Assembly (NCBI GenBank): GCA_022446985.1
Contig: JAKVBD010000024.1
Span: 1-60,995, forward strand
Direction: 5' to 3'
From: Lentisphaerales bacterium
GTDB lineage: Bacteria > Verrucomicrobiota > Lentisphaeria > Lentisphaerales > Lentisphaeraceae
DNA: 60,995 bases
The position numbers and the translations under genes were made by a program. Shown here piece by piece: positions 1 through 8,016 of this stretch (position 1 is its first letter; every line of letters starts with the position of its first letter). Below the pieces are notes generated by a model. That model was not told where the DNA came from. It did not search any database and worked only from the letters and a program-made list of their open reading frames with translations.

Positions 1-222
1 CCCTTGCTTTCCAATATCATGCTTCATGAGCTTGATCAGGAACTGGAAAGTCGCGGTTATCGCTTTTGCCGTTACGCAGACGATTGTAATATTTATGTGA
101 GAACCCTCCGCTCAGGAGAGCGGGTGTTATCCTCAATTGCTCACTTTGTGGAGGTAAAACTCAAATTGAAAGTCAAAGAATTCAGAGAAATAGGCTTGTT
201 CAGTCTGCTTGAGAATTGTTAG
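1..222 (+). pseudogene. Group II intron reverse transcriptase/maturase, 3' fragment with internal deletion
   Basis: The reading frame is open from the first base and enters from outside the window. It carries the RT catalytic motif YADD in the context RYADDCNIYV and the flanking 'LLSNIMLHELDQELESRG' typical of bacterial group II intron LtrA-type proteins. After 'KLKLKVKE' the family normally continues for well over 100 residues (rest of the palm, thumb/maturase domain). Here it jumps to about 13 residues ending in a stop, immediately followed by intron RNA structure. I infer that the thumb/maturase region was deleted, leaving a non-functional protein. The family assignment is secure from the YADD context; the exact deletion joint is inferred. 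Confidence 0.85.
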
Positions 223-244
223 CAATACAGAAGGAAATCTATTT

Positions 245-320
245 GAGGAACCGCCGTGGTACGCAACCGTATGCCCGGTGGTGCGAGAGGGAGGTAAGGT
301 GATTTACCTCTCTACTTGAT
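245..320 (+). ncRNA. Group II intron domains V and VI (3' end of intron)
   Basis: Just after the RT stop, ACCGCC (250-255) can pair with GGTGGT (277-282) around an inner hairpin, giving the roughly 34-nt domain V shape. A second helix, GAGGTAA (291-297) with TTACCTC (304-310), followed by CTACTTGAT, fits domain VI and the intron 3' end near 320. This order (RT stop, DV, DVI) is standard for group II introns. The 5' part of the intron lies outside the window. Seen as complementarity by eye; no covariance model was run. Confidence 0.7.
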
Positions 321-560
321 CATTGTAGAATCTGACTGTGATGGTGAAATAAGCATTTCTTCCATCCATGAGAGGAAAGATTTTTCTTTAGTCTCTGGAC
401 TATTCAACATAGTCATATTTTTCATCCAGTAGGTTTTGTAAGGAAAGGTTAAGTTCTATATTTCTCTTGGTAAGTCATGTTCAAAGTTGGGTAATATAGG
501 TCCTCGACTTGAGAATTTACTTCCTCACCATCATTTTCCTGGGGAATTGCGTAGTAGCTG

Positions 561-2150
561 TCAAAAGTCCAAAGCTATGTTTTTGGGTAGGTTAATAAAT
601 GACACCCAATTTGAACATATGATTTGGGGCGAGAATATCGCCTTCTTTAGTTTTTGATACATGGTGGATCCGCTACTAAAATATTGACTTGAAAGCTGGT
701 GCTTGTACTTAAATTCAAGGCCTTTTACATTTATTTTGTCATCACTGTTTTGGTACATACTTTGATTGGGGATAGCTGAAACGGGAACTCCAGATAATTA
801 ATCTGAGTATTCACTATGGAGGCCTGCGAGGTAAGGCTGAGTTCTTCTTTCTCTTAAAATAACTGCAGGTAGGTAGTTTGAATCTTATCAGGCTCTAAGT
901 CAGGATTTCCTTGTAGAGCAGGAGAGTCAATAAATTGTTCAAGAGGCCAGTCACTTCTAAATGCATCTGAATGCAATAACTTTATACCTCAATTTTTTAT
1001 CAAATTTGTAAACTACCTGAAATCCTGGGACGATATTTTCATCTGTCTAATCAGGGATGATATACTGAGCCCCAACAGTAAATTTAAGTTTTTCATAGAG
1101 CTGATAGTCGATTTGGCCGTAGACTGCATAGCTATAGAGTGATTAGGTCCCAGGAAGTAGAGAGTCATCTAAGTCTTCATTTCGGTGCTTGTTATCCTTA
1201 AGACCGCAAAATATTAAAATAATATGCTCAGTAGGTTCTCTCTGGAAATAAGCTTCCAGTAACGTGTCAGTGGCTAAATGTACACTTTCATCAATTCTGA
1301 GATCGTAGTAATTAAAAGTAGCGTTTGCTTGCAAATCCCAGAAGTCATTTATTTCAAAAGTATAGCCTAAATCAGCAAAGCCGTGGCGGGCTATTATGTC
1401 ATCCGAAAAATTCCAATAAGGAACAATACCAAGCATATCGTAGTTGGTTTCAGAGTAGTAAGCATTTAGCGTTAGACCTTTCCAGGCCATATTCGAGAAG
1501 ACTCCAAAGCTTTCTTATGCATAGTCAGTACTTACTGAAACAGTCAGAGTTGAGGGGCTGGGGTGAGCAGTAGAGGTTGAAAAGTACCAACCACTGCTTT
1601 GCCGGCGGAAGCTATAAAGAACCATCTGAAACTTTTCTTCATTTAAGGCTGCTTGGAACTTTTGAATATTTGAACTGTTGGTACCGCCCCCATAACTGAT
1701 GGATGAAGATTTAATGTCTTCGGCGCTTTTAGTAATGACATTTAAGACAACAGCAAAAGTATTTGATCCATAGAGGAGGCATCCAGGTCCGCGAATAATT
1801 TCGACATGTTTGATGAGATCTGTTGGAAAGTCTATATAGAATGGGAAATTTTGACAAGTGTTGAACCCTTCTCGTACAGGTCAGCCATTAAGCAGGATGA
1901 GCATGTGGTTGTCTGAGTGCTCCCTAAGGTCAACACGGATAGACATTTTATTTTGCCTAGATAAGTGTGAGCTGATAGGCTGAATACTGGGAGCTTTATG
2001 CGTGAGTTCCCAGAGGCTCTTGGCGCCATCACCTTTTATTTCATCTTCTGTAATAACTGAAACAATACCAGGAGATTTTGAAAGTTTTTCTTGGCGTTTA
2101 GATACCGTAGAAACAGATATTTTTAGGTTCATTAATTTTTCAAAACTCAT
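561..2150 (-). pseudogene. TonB-dependent outer-membrane receptor, pseudogene
   Basis: Reading leftwards from 2150, a plug domain is clear: 'SKSPGIVSVITEDEIK', 'MSIRVDLREHSDNHMLILLNG', then after an in-frame TGA 'VEIIRGPGCLLYGSNTF' and 'VVLNVITK', the signature of TonB receptor plugs. Barrel strands continue (LNAYYSETNYDMLGIVPYW; IDYQLYEKLKFTVGAQYI; NPDLEPDKIQTTYLQLF; KINVKGLEFKYKHQLSSQYF). At least three in-frame stops and several frameshifts interrupt it; the first stop (TGA near 1884-1886) sits where an Arg CGA would fit. The intact protein would have been a TonB-gated importer in the outer membrane. It lies next to the intron remnant in a zone of decay. Identity is strong; the boundaries are approximate. 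Confidence 0.85.
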
Positions 2151-2447
2151 ATCATAAAGATTGATTTTATTATTCTGAATAAAGAGGAGAAATAAGCAGA
2201 ATGCTAATTAAGGCAGCGAGTATAATTTTAAAAAAACTGGAGATTTTCACTGCATTCCCCTTAGTCTGTCAACTCTTAATAGATATAAAACGTCTACGAC
2301 AATGTATCAATCAAATATTCTGGTACGCAACTTTTTGTCAACGATATTTCCGAGTTCTTTTTTTAGGTGTTATGGCTGGACTTAAGTTAACAGGCGCTTA
2401 ATGTCTGGACATAATTTTGTAACTCAATTTCTATAAACAGGTTTTAA

Positions 2448-3710
2448 ATGTCTTTTAGCAGTCTAGAATTTCCGGATTACCTCTTAAATGCAGTCGCAGA
2501 TCTAAAATATGAACAGCCAACTGCAGTCCAGTTACAGGCTATTCCAGAGATACTGGCTGGTAAAGATGTGGTAGCTGAGGCCCAAACTGGAACAGGTAAA
2601 ACAGCGGCCTTTGGCTTACCGATTACGAAGCTGCTGAATGATTTACCTGACAAGAAAAAGAAGATCAGTATTTTGTCTTTGGTAGTGGTTCCAACGAGAG
2701 AGTTGGCGATTCAAGTTGCCACTGCTTATAAGGCTTTTGCTAAGCATTCTCCTAAGAAAATTAAAATGATTTCTTTGATTGGTGGAGAAAGTATAGAAGA
2801 TCAGATTCGCGGTTTAAGAATGGGGGTTGATATAGTAGTCGCCACTCCGGGGCGTCTTCTTGAGATAATTCGTCGTGGTGAAATCCGTTTAGTGGAATTA
2901 AATACTCTGGTATTGGATGAAGCAGACAAGATGCTTGATTTAGGCTTTAATGATGAACTTTTGGCATTGTTGGAAAAACTTCCTAAAGGCCGCCAAAATT
3001 TACTTTTTTCTGCGACATTTCCAGAGAAGGTTCTCGATTTGAGCGAGAAGTTTTTGACAGATCCTGTACGTATATTGATTGAGAAGGAAAGTCTGACGGT
3101 TGATTCAGTCGAGCAAAGAGTGATTGAGGTGGACACTGATAAACGCCGGCCATTACTGCAGTATTTTCTAAAGAGTGAAGAGTGGGATCAGGTTATGGTT
3201 TTTGTTGCCAGTAAAAAAGCTGCCCGAAATTTAGCTCAGAAATTGACTCGTGATGGTTTTGAATCTAAGGCCCTGCATGGTGACCTGGATCAGTCGGAAA
3301 GATTTGAAGCTTTGAAATCTTTTAAAAGTAAGAAGGTCAAAGTTCTTGTTGCAACGGATATAGCAGCACGTGGTATCGATGTCGAAAAATTATCATGTGT
3401 AGTTAATTTTGATCTGCCAAGGTCTCCATTAGATTACGTTCACCGAATTGGTCGTACAGGTCGCGCCGGAGAAAAAGGCATTGCTTTATCATTCATAGAT
3501 GGTGAAGCCGCAGCCCATTTTAAATTAATTGAGAAAAAATCAGGCATTCGTTTAGAGCGTGAGCAGATCGAAGGTTTCGAATACACAGGTGAAATACCTA
3601 AAAGAATGAAGGGTGCAGCTCCGATAAAGGGAAAACGCAAGAGCAAAAAGGATAAACTGCGTGAGCAAAAAGCCCTTGAAGATAATCAGAATCAGCAGGA
3701 TTCTGAGTAA
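2448..3710 (+). CDS. DEAD-box ATP-dependent RNA helicase (RhlE-like)
   Basis: A 420-residue protein with the complete helicase motif set: AQTGTGKT (about 45-52), PTRELA (82-87), TPGR (133-136), DEAD (157-160), SAT (188-190), ATDIAARGID (about 302-311) and HRIGRTGR (332-339). The short core followed by a basic Lys/Arg tail from about residue 385 fits the RhlE/cold-shock helicase type, which unwinds short RNA duplexes in ribosome assembly or mRNA decay. It is the only intact gene among several pseudogenes here and stands alone, about 300 bases after the broken receptor gene. The first ATG is kept because the Q-motif region (YEQPTAVQLQAIP) begins about 20 residues later, as usual. Confidence 0.95.
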   Translation: MSFSSLEFPDYLLNAVADLKYEQPTAVQLQAIPEILAGKDVVAEAQTGTGKTAAFGLPITKLLNDLPDKKKKISILSLVVVPTRELAIQVATAYKAFAKHSPKKIKMISLIGGESIEDQIRGLRMGVDIVVATPGRLLEIIRRGEIRLVELNTLVLDEADKMLDLGFNDELLALLEKLPKGRQNLLFSATFPEKVLDLSEKFLTDPVRILIEKESLTVDSVEQRVIEVDTDKRRPLLQYFLKSEEWDQVMVFVASKKAARNLAQKLTRDGFESKALHGDLDQSERFEALKSFKSKKVKVLVATDIAARGIDVEKLSCVVNFDLPRSPLDYVHRIGRTGRAGEKGIALSFIDGEAAAHFKLIEKKSGIRLEREQIEGFEYTGEIPKRMKGAAPIKGKRKSKKDKLREQKALEDNQNQQDSE

Positions 3711-3720
3711 TTATTTTTTC

Positions 3721-4127
3721 TCAAAGTATTGGCTTAAAGAGATTGGCCTGGTCAGGAGTAAGGTTAAAGAGCTCAAGCTTTTGTGAATCAAATTATTTCT
3801 CAATGAGAAGTCTGATATCTGCTTGTGAGTCTAGCAACAGACAGCCCATGTTCCAATGATCAAATTATCGAGTAATAATTTTTGAATAATTAAGCAATCT
3901 TAAGTCGCCATGCTGTTTATTTTGAGCGGTTTCTAAATAGAGCGAGTTTATATCTTTCTGGTGCCCTTCAAGAATCCGCATAAAAAAACTGTTGCCATAG
4001 ATGAGCAGGCCGGTGACGTTAAGCTTTCTATTGTTTGCGACAAAAATTCTTCGCGATTTCCCGAAGTTCTTTAAATTTGAGCTTTTTTTAAGCGGCTGGC
4101 ATAAATTAGTTGATTCGTTTTCATCAT
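3721..4127 (-). pseudogene. BLUF-domain blue-light sensor, pseudogene
   Basis: Too broken to appear as an open frame. Reading from the tandem ATGs at 4127, three frames together give 'NQLIYASR', 'KFKELREIAKNF', 'LNVTGLLIYGNSFFMRILEG' and 'FDHWNMGC'. This is the BLUF fold order: a first strand with the flavin-contacting Tyr, the helix, then TGLL-Y, F-x-Q-x-LEG and W-x-MG. At least two frameshifts lie in the first third, and two TAA codons sit where CAA (Gln) fits. The key Gln of the F-x-Q-x-LEG strand reads CGG (Arg). The intact protein would have been a short single-domain flavin photoreceptor. The assignment rests on motif order by eye. Confidence 0.7.
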
Positions 4128-4223
4128 GAGTATCTTAAATTTTGAGCGTTATTCACTCAATCTAATTACCTTTTTGGAAAAGAATCGCTTTTTAGTTTTT
4201 TGTAGAGATGAAAATTTTAAGGG

Positions 4224-4319
4224 ATGAGGCTTTTGATTGCGTTGTTTGTTGGAACCACATGCTTGTCAGAAAAGACAAATATATACTTTTCGAGATCGGA
4301 TGATTTTGGAAATATTTGA
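4224..4319 (+). pseudogene. Sulfatase N-terminal remnant (signal peptide plus first strand)
   Basis: A 31-codon frame, preceded by AAGGG just upstream of the ATG, encodes 'MRLLIALFVGTTCLS' and then 'EKTNIYFSRSDDFGNI' before TGA. A signal peptide followed by (E)KPNI-x-F-x-x-SDD-x-G is the standard opening of secreted bacterial sulfatases, in which the DD pair binds the active-site calcium. Nothing after the stop resembles the rest of a sulfatase. I read it as the stub of a deleted sulfatase gene. The piece is short, so confidence is moderate. Confidence 0.5.
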
Positions 4320-4425
4320 AAATAGGCAGTGCTACGACGTATTCCTTTTATTTAAAAGATCTTGCAAGATGGAATATTTTTTATAAAATAAAGAGATTTT
4401 AATTAAAATAAACAGGGTTCTAATT

Positions 4426-4824
4426 ATGGCGCGTCAACCAGCGGCTAAGAAGACAACAACGGCAGCGAAGAAGCCTGCGGCTAAAAAGCCTGCAGCTACT
4501 ACTGCTAAGAAACCAGTAGCGAAGAAGCCTGTGGCTAGAAAGCCTGCAGCTACTACCGCTAAGAAACCAGTAGCGAAGAAGCCTGCGGCTAAAAAGCCAG
4601 TGGCTAAGAAAACTACAGCGGCAAAGAAGCCTGCAGCGAAAAAGACTATCTCTCGTTTTCCAAAGAAAGAACTTAATGATTGGTTGAAGAAGAATGCTTC
4701 ATGGGATCATACTGCTTGGGAAGCCTTGATTGCCGATCTTGAGAAAGCTGGTTTCACTAAGTGGATAGCGACTGAAGAAGGTAAGAATGAAATAGGTCTT
4801 TACCTGGAGACAAATAAAAAATAA
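4426..4824 (+). CDS. Histone H1-like lysine/alanine/proline-rich DNA-binding protein
   Basis: 132 residues. Residues 1 to about 75 are almost entirely repeats of AAKKPA/VAKKPA/TTAKKP units, a highly basic unstructured tail like that of eukaryotic H1 and bacterial H1-like proteins (Hc1/AlgP/BphP type). Residues from about 77 form a compact segment (ISRFPKKELNDWLKKNASWD and onward, rich in W and charged residues) that I do not recognise as a named DNA-binding domain. The role is inferred: non-specific DNA binding and nucleoid compaction. A strong hairpin terminator follows, so the gene is monocistronic and probably well expressed. The repeats are near-identical at DNA level, so the length may vary between strains. 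Confidence 0.8.
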   Translation: MARQPAAKKTTTAAKKPAAKKPAATTAKKPVAKKPVARKPAATTAKKPVAKKPAAKKPVAKKTTAAKKPAAKKTISRFPKKELNDWLKKNASWDHTAWEALIADLEKAGFTKWIATEEGKNEIGLYLETNKK

Positions 4825-4846
4825 TTCTTAACTTGTTAGAAGTTTT

Positions 4847-4881
4847 AAAGCTCGACTTCAGTCATGAAGGCGGGCTTTTTT
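4847..4881 (+). terminator. Rho-independent terminator of the histone-like gene
   Basis: AAAGCTCGACTTCA pairs with TGAAGGCGGGCTTT across a GTCA loop (about 13 of 14 positions, one G-U, one mismatch) and runs into TTTTTT. It lies 22 bases after the stop codon at 4824. Confidence 0.9.
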
Positions 4882-4909
4882 CTTGGGGCTACTATGGCGT
4901 GAAGCCGTT

Positions 4910-5463
4910 CTAATTGCCACTTTTTAGATCACTTAAGAAAAACTTGCGATCTTCTTTTTTACCAATCTTTTTGGCTTCATCCAAAGCCATTTGGTAATAG
5001 ATTTTGGCTTCTTTGAATTCTTTGTTAATGGCTTGATCTCGAGCCCTTAATTCAATTGAGTAAGCAATGTCAAAATCTTTCACTTTATCCTTATTCTCTT
5101 CAGTTAGTTCAAAGCATCTTTTTACATGTCTGAGAGCAGCTTCTTTATAGTCTGATTCAGAATTCACTTCGGCAATCAGCCACTCAGTCCTGAGTTATTC
5201 GACAATTATTTCAGCTTGTAGCCAATGATAGGCAGAGGCATATGTCGCGTATAAAATTTCATCTTTTTCATCTTCTGTGAGTTCTTTCTTTTGAAGTAGC
5301 TGCCAGGTTTTGTCATTTAACCCTGCGGCAAAAGCTTTATGTGCTTGGGGAACAGTAAGGGTTTTATCAGCATTCGTTTTTTGCCCTTTTGTTGAGAAAA
5401 TAGAGTAAAACTAACACCGATAATAATCGATAGAATGATTGTTTTAATAAGCCCGCTTAATTG
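4910..5463 (-). pseudogene. Secreted helical (TPR-like) protein, pseudogene, family unknown
   Basis: Only the last 85 codons are open (4910-5167), but the frame continues upstream through a single TAA (5188-5190, where CAA would fit): 'YATYASAYHWLQAEIIVE', stop, 'LRTEWLIAEVNSESDYKEAA'. Further upstream a shift in an A-run at about 5381-5386 joins it to 'LIKTIILSIIIGVSFTLFS', a convincing signal peptide. The reconstructed protein is about 180 residues, secreted, helical, with TPR-like alternation (KEAKIYYQMALDEAKKIGKK). Function unknown. Two lesions in an otherwise coherent gene suggest recent inactivation, or, less likely, sequencing errors. Confidence 0.65.
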
Positions 5464-5563
5464 TTGGTTTTTAGCTTAATGTTGAATAGTTTAAAGACAA
5501 GAAAGATTTGACTCTAGAGTCTTTTGAACTAGTTTGCGCCTGAATTCTCAGAAAGAACTTATT

Positions 5564-6742
5564 ATGAATTACTACAAAGACATTTTCTCAAAGAGGCCCT
5601 ACTTAAAGGACTTTGATTTTCGAAGGATTGAATCGGCTGCATATGTGATCGATATGGCAGCTTTAGAGAGAAATCTCAAGGTTCTGGATAGTGTTCAAAA
5701 AAGAAGTGGAGCGAAAATACTTTTGGCTTTGAAAGGCTTTGCAAACTTTTCGACTTTTCCACTTATCCGTAAATATCTTCAGGGCTGTTGTGCAAGTTCG
5801 CCTCATGAGGCCCGTTTGGCCCGTGAAGAATTTGGCAAGGAAGTTCACTCTTATGCTCCGGCTTATACTCAGAGGGATATAGATGATCATTTAGAACTTT
5901 GTGATCACATACTGTTCAACAGTTTTAGTCAATATGAAAAATATCGCAATCAGATTCAGGGCTCAAAAAAAGCTATAGAGATAGGCCTTCGTGTTAATCC
6001 TTTACACTCTGAGACAGAGGTGGAGCTTTACAATCCATGTGCAAGTGGATCGCGTTTAGGTATTTTACCTGAATTTTTTGAAGGCAAAGATTTATCTGGA
6101 ATTGATGGACTTCACTTTCATACTCTTTGTCAGAAGGGAGCCGTACCATTGGCAAGGACAGCGAAAGCTTTTGAAAAGCATTTTGGCAAATACTTATACG
6201 ATCTCAAATGGATCAACTTTGGCGGTGGTCATCATATAACGCAAGCGGATTACGATGTGGATTCGCTCTGTGAAACTGTTTCCTGTTTTCGAGAAAAGTA
6301 TGATGTTGAGGTTTATCTGGAACCTGGGGAAGCGATTGCGATAAATACTGGTTCCTTGGTGGCTGAAGTGGTCGAAATAGTTGAAAATGAAAAGCAAATA
6401 GCGATTTTGGATGTCTCGGCAACCTGCCATATGCCAGATGTTTTAGAAATGCCGTACAGACCTGAAATTCGGGGTGCATCTGCGGCTGGAGTTAAGCCTT
6501 ATACTTACCGTTTGGGAGGCTTAAGTTGTTTAGCAGGAGATATAATCGGTGATTACTCTTTTGAGCAACCTTTAGAGCCCGGTAGCAAAATTATTTTGGA
6601 TGATATGAGTCACTATACCACTGTGAAAACCAGCTTTTTTAATGGCATAAAGCATCCTGCAATTATGTTATATGAACCTGAGAAAGATTGCTTGAAGACA
6701 GTGAGGGAATTTTCTTACGAGAATTATAAAGGTAAGCTCTAA
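5564..6742 (+). CDS. nspC: Carboxynorspermidine decarboxylase
   Basis: PLP-dependent fold-III (alanine racemase-type) decarboxylase converting carboxynorspermidine (or carboxyspermidine) to norspermidine/spermidine in the aspartate-semialdehyde polyamine route. Seen: 'ILLALKGFANFSTF', whose Lys is the PLP Schiff-base residue (about residue 57 from this start), 'GLRVNPLHSETEVELYNPC', 'GIDGLHFHTLCQKG' and the phosphate-binding 'WINFGGGHH'. Length about 392 matches the family. I chose the ATG at 5564, not the in-frame TTG at 5534, because homologous sequence begins there (MNYYKDI). The partner carboxynorspermidine dehydrogenase gene is not in the window. The 3' end overlaps the convergent kinase gene by four bases. 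Confidence 0.93.
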   Translation: MNYYKDIFSKRPYLKDFDFRRIESAAYVIDMAALERNLKVLDSVQKRSGAKILLALKGFANFSTFPLIRKYLQGCCASSPHEARLAREEFGKEVHSYAPAYTQRDIDDHLELCDHILFNSFSQYEKYRNQIQGSKKAIEIGLRVNPLHSETEVELYNPCASGSRLGILPEFFEGKDLSGIDGLHFHTLCQKGAVPLARTAKAFEKHFGKYLYDLKWINFGGGHHITQADYDVDSLCETVSCFREKYDVEVYLEPGEAIAINTGSLVAEVVEIVENEKQIAILDVSATCHMPDVLEMPYRPEIRGASAAGVKPYTYRLGGLSCLAGDIIGDYSFEQPLEPGSKIILDDMSHYTTVKTSFFNGIKHPAIMLYEPEKDCLKTVREFSYENYKGKL

Positions 6743-7854
6743 GGAAGTTGGCTGTTCACAAGGCAATAGGCGAAAACTATAAAAATTGTTATGGTTAATA
6801 ATAGCACCGATACGATACTTAGAAGTGCTTTTGGGTCATCTTTCATGGAATAAGCGAATGAAGGTTGATGGTAAGATTTAAAGTTTTCATTTTCTTCACC
6901 TTCGTATCTATTTAAGGCCCTTTCGATCATTTGAATAGCTTCTTCCCAGGTTTGAGGCCTGTCTTTTGGTTTTTTTTGCATGAAGTGGGAAATGAGATTA
7001 CAAGTTGCCTGGCTGACCCCTGGACGGACATGGGCAGGGTGCTTTGGGGTGACTTTAAGAACATTGTCAAAAATTTCGTCGGAGTTCCTTCCTTTATAGG
7101 GTTCAGTGCCGGTAATTAGTTCGTATAAAGTAGCGCCAAGTGAGTAGATGTCAGAACGTTGATCGATTTCGCTTGGAGTTTCAATTTGCTCAGGACTCAT
7201 GTAGAAAGGTGTCCCAATAATGTGTGTTTCACCATTATTTTCATGTTTATTGACGCTGACACCTAAGTCCATAATCTTAACGATGTTGGCCTTGGTGATA
7301 AGAATATTTGAAGGTTTAAGGTCGCGGTGGATGATCTGCCACTCTTGCCAGGCACTTTGTAGAGCTTTGGCTACAGTGAGGCTAATACTTAGAGCTTGAT
7401 CTTCATCGAACCTGCCTTCTTGGACGATTTGGTCTTCGAGAGTGTGTCCCTGGACAAATTCCATGACAAGATAGAGTCTGCCTTTGTCATCAGTTCCCGA
7501 TTCAAAGGCCTTTATAAAATTATTGTGCACCACACGCAGGTTCATGCGAATTTCATTTTTAAACCCTTCAATTTCTTCGTCATTAATAATTGAAGGGCGA
7601 ATTATCTTGAGAGCATAGTCTTTTTGGTCGAGGAGAGACTTCACGTGGTAGACTTCGCCCATACCGCCTATGCCGATGAGTTTGTCGACTTCATAGTTGC
7701 CAACAGTATCTTCGGGTTTGAGGGTAGTTTTAGGGATGAAAATTTTATGTGAACATTCTGGACATATTTGGTAGGAACCAATGAGGTCGGCTCCTGCATC
7801 AATGGTGGAGTAGCAGTTGATGCAGATACAACGGATATTTTGGCCCTTACTCAT
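6739..7854 (-). CDS. Membrane-anchored Ser/Thr protein kinase with N-terminal zinc ribbon
   Basis: 371 residues. Residues 9-34 carry Cys pairs (CINC ... CPEC) forming a small zinc ribbon. The kinase domain runs from about 54: glycine loop GIGGMGEV (61-68), ATP-binding Lys in YALKII (83), HRDLKPSN (about 174-181), the metal loop as MDLGVS (DLG for DFG), and GTPFYMSPEQ. A single membrane helix (ALLSIVSVLLLTITIFIV) sits near the C-terminus with almost nothing beyond, so there is no PASTA-type sensor and the catalytic part faces the cytoplasm. Hanks-type kinases of this build are abundant in PVC bacteria; the substrate is unknown. The zinc ribbon may recruit partners (inference). It is convergent with nspC and divergent from the next gene. 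Confidence 0.93.
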   Translation of the reverse strand: MSKGQNIRCICINCYSTIDAGADLIGSYQICPECSHKIFIPKTTLKPEDTVGNYEVDKLIGIGGMGEVYHVKSLLDQKDYALKIIRPSIINDEEIEGFKNEIRMNLRVVHNNFIKAFESGTDDKGRLYLVMEFVQGHTLEDQIVQEGRFDEDQALSISLTVAKALQSAWQEWQIIHRDLKPSNILITKANIVKIMDLGVSVNKHENNGETHIIGTPFYMSPEQIETPSEIDQRSDIYSLGATLYELITGTEPYKGRNSDEIFDNVLKVTPKHPAHVRPGVSQATCNLISHFMQKKPKDRPQTWEEAIQMIERALNRYEGEENENFKSYHQPSFAYSMKDDPKALLSIVSVLLLTITIFIVFAYCLVNSQLP

Positions 7855-8016
7855 TGTTTAATATCAGCCTTTAACTCATTACCATTAGATGACAGAATTC
7901 CTGCTCTTGTTGACAGAAAATATAGTTAATATAAATTCGAACTATTCAAATACACACTGTTATTCCGTGAAAGGCGTGTAATGTCAGAAAAACAACAGTC
8001 AAAGTAAAGAGTTTTT

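Noticed and set aside
2201..2401. 66-residue hydrophobic frame upstream of the DEAD-box helicase
   Set aside because: No ribosome-binding site and no coherent membrane topology; it is embedded between the receptor pseudogene and the helicase.
1..5463. Stop codon reassignment (TAA read as Gln), suggested by several TAA at apparent Gln positions
   Set aside because: Intact genes use TAA as a terminator throughout and the affected genes also carry frameshifts, so decay explains it better.
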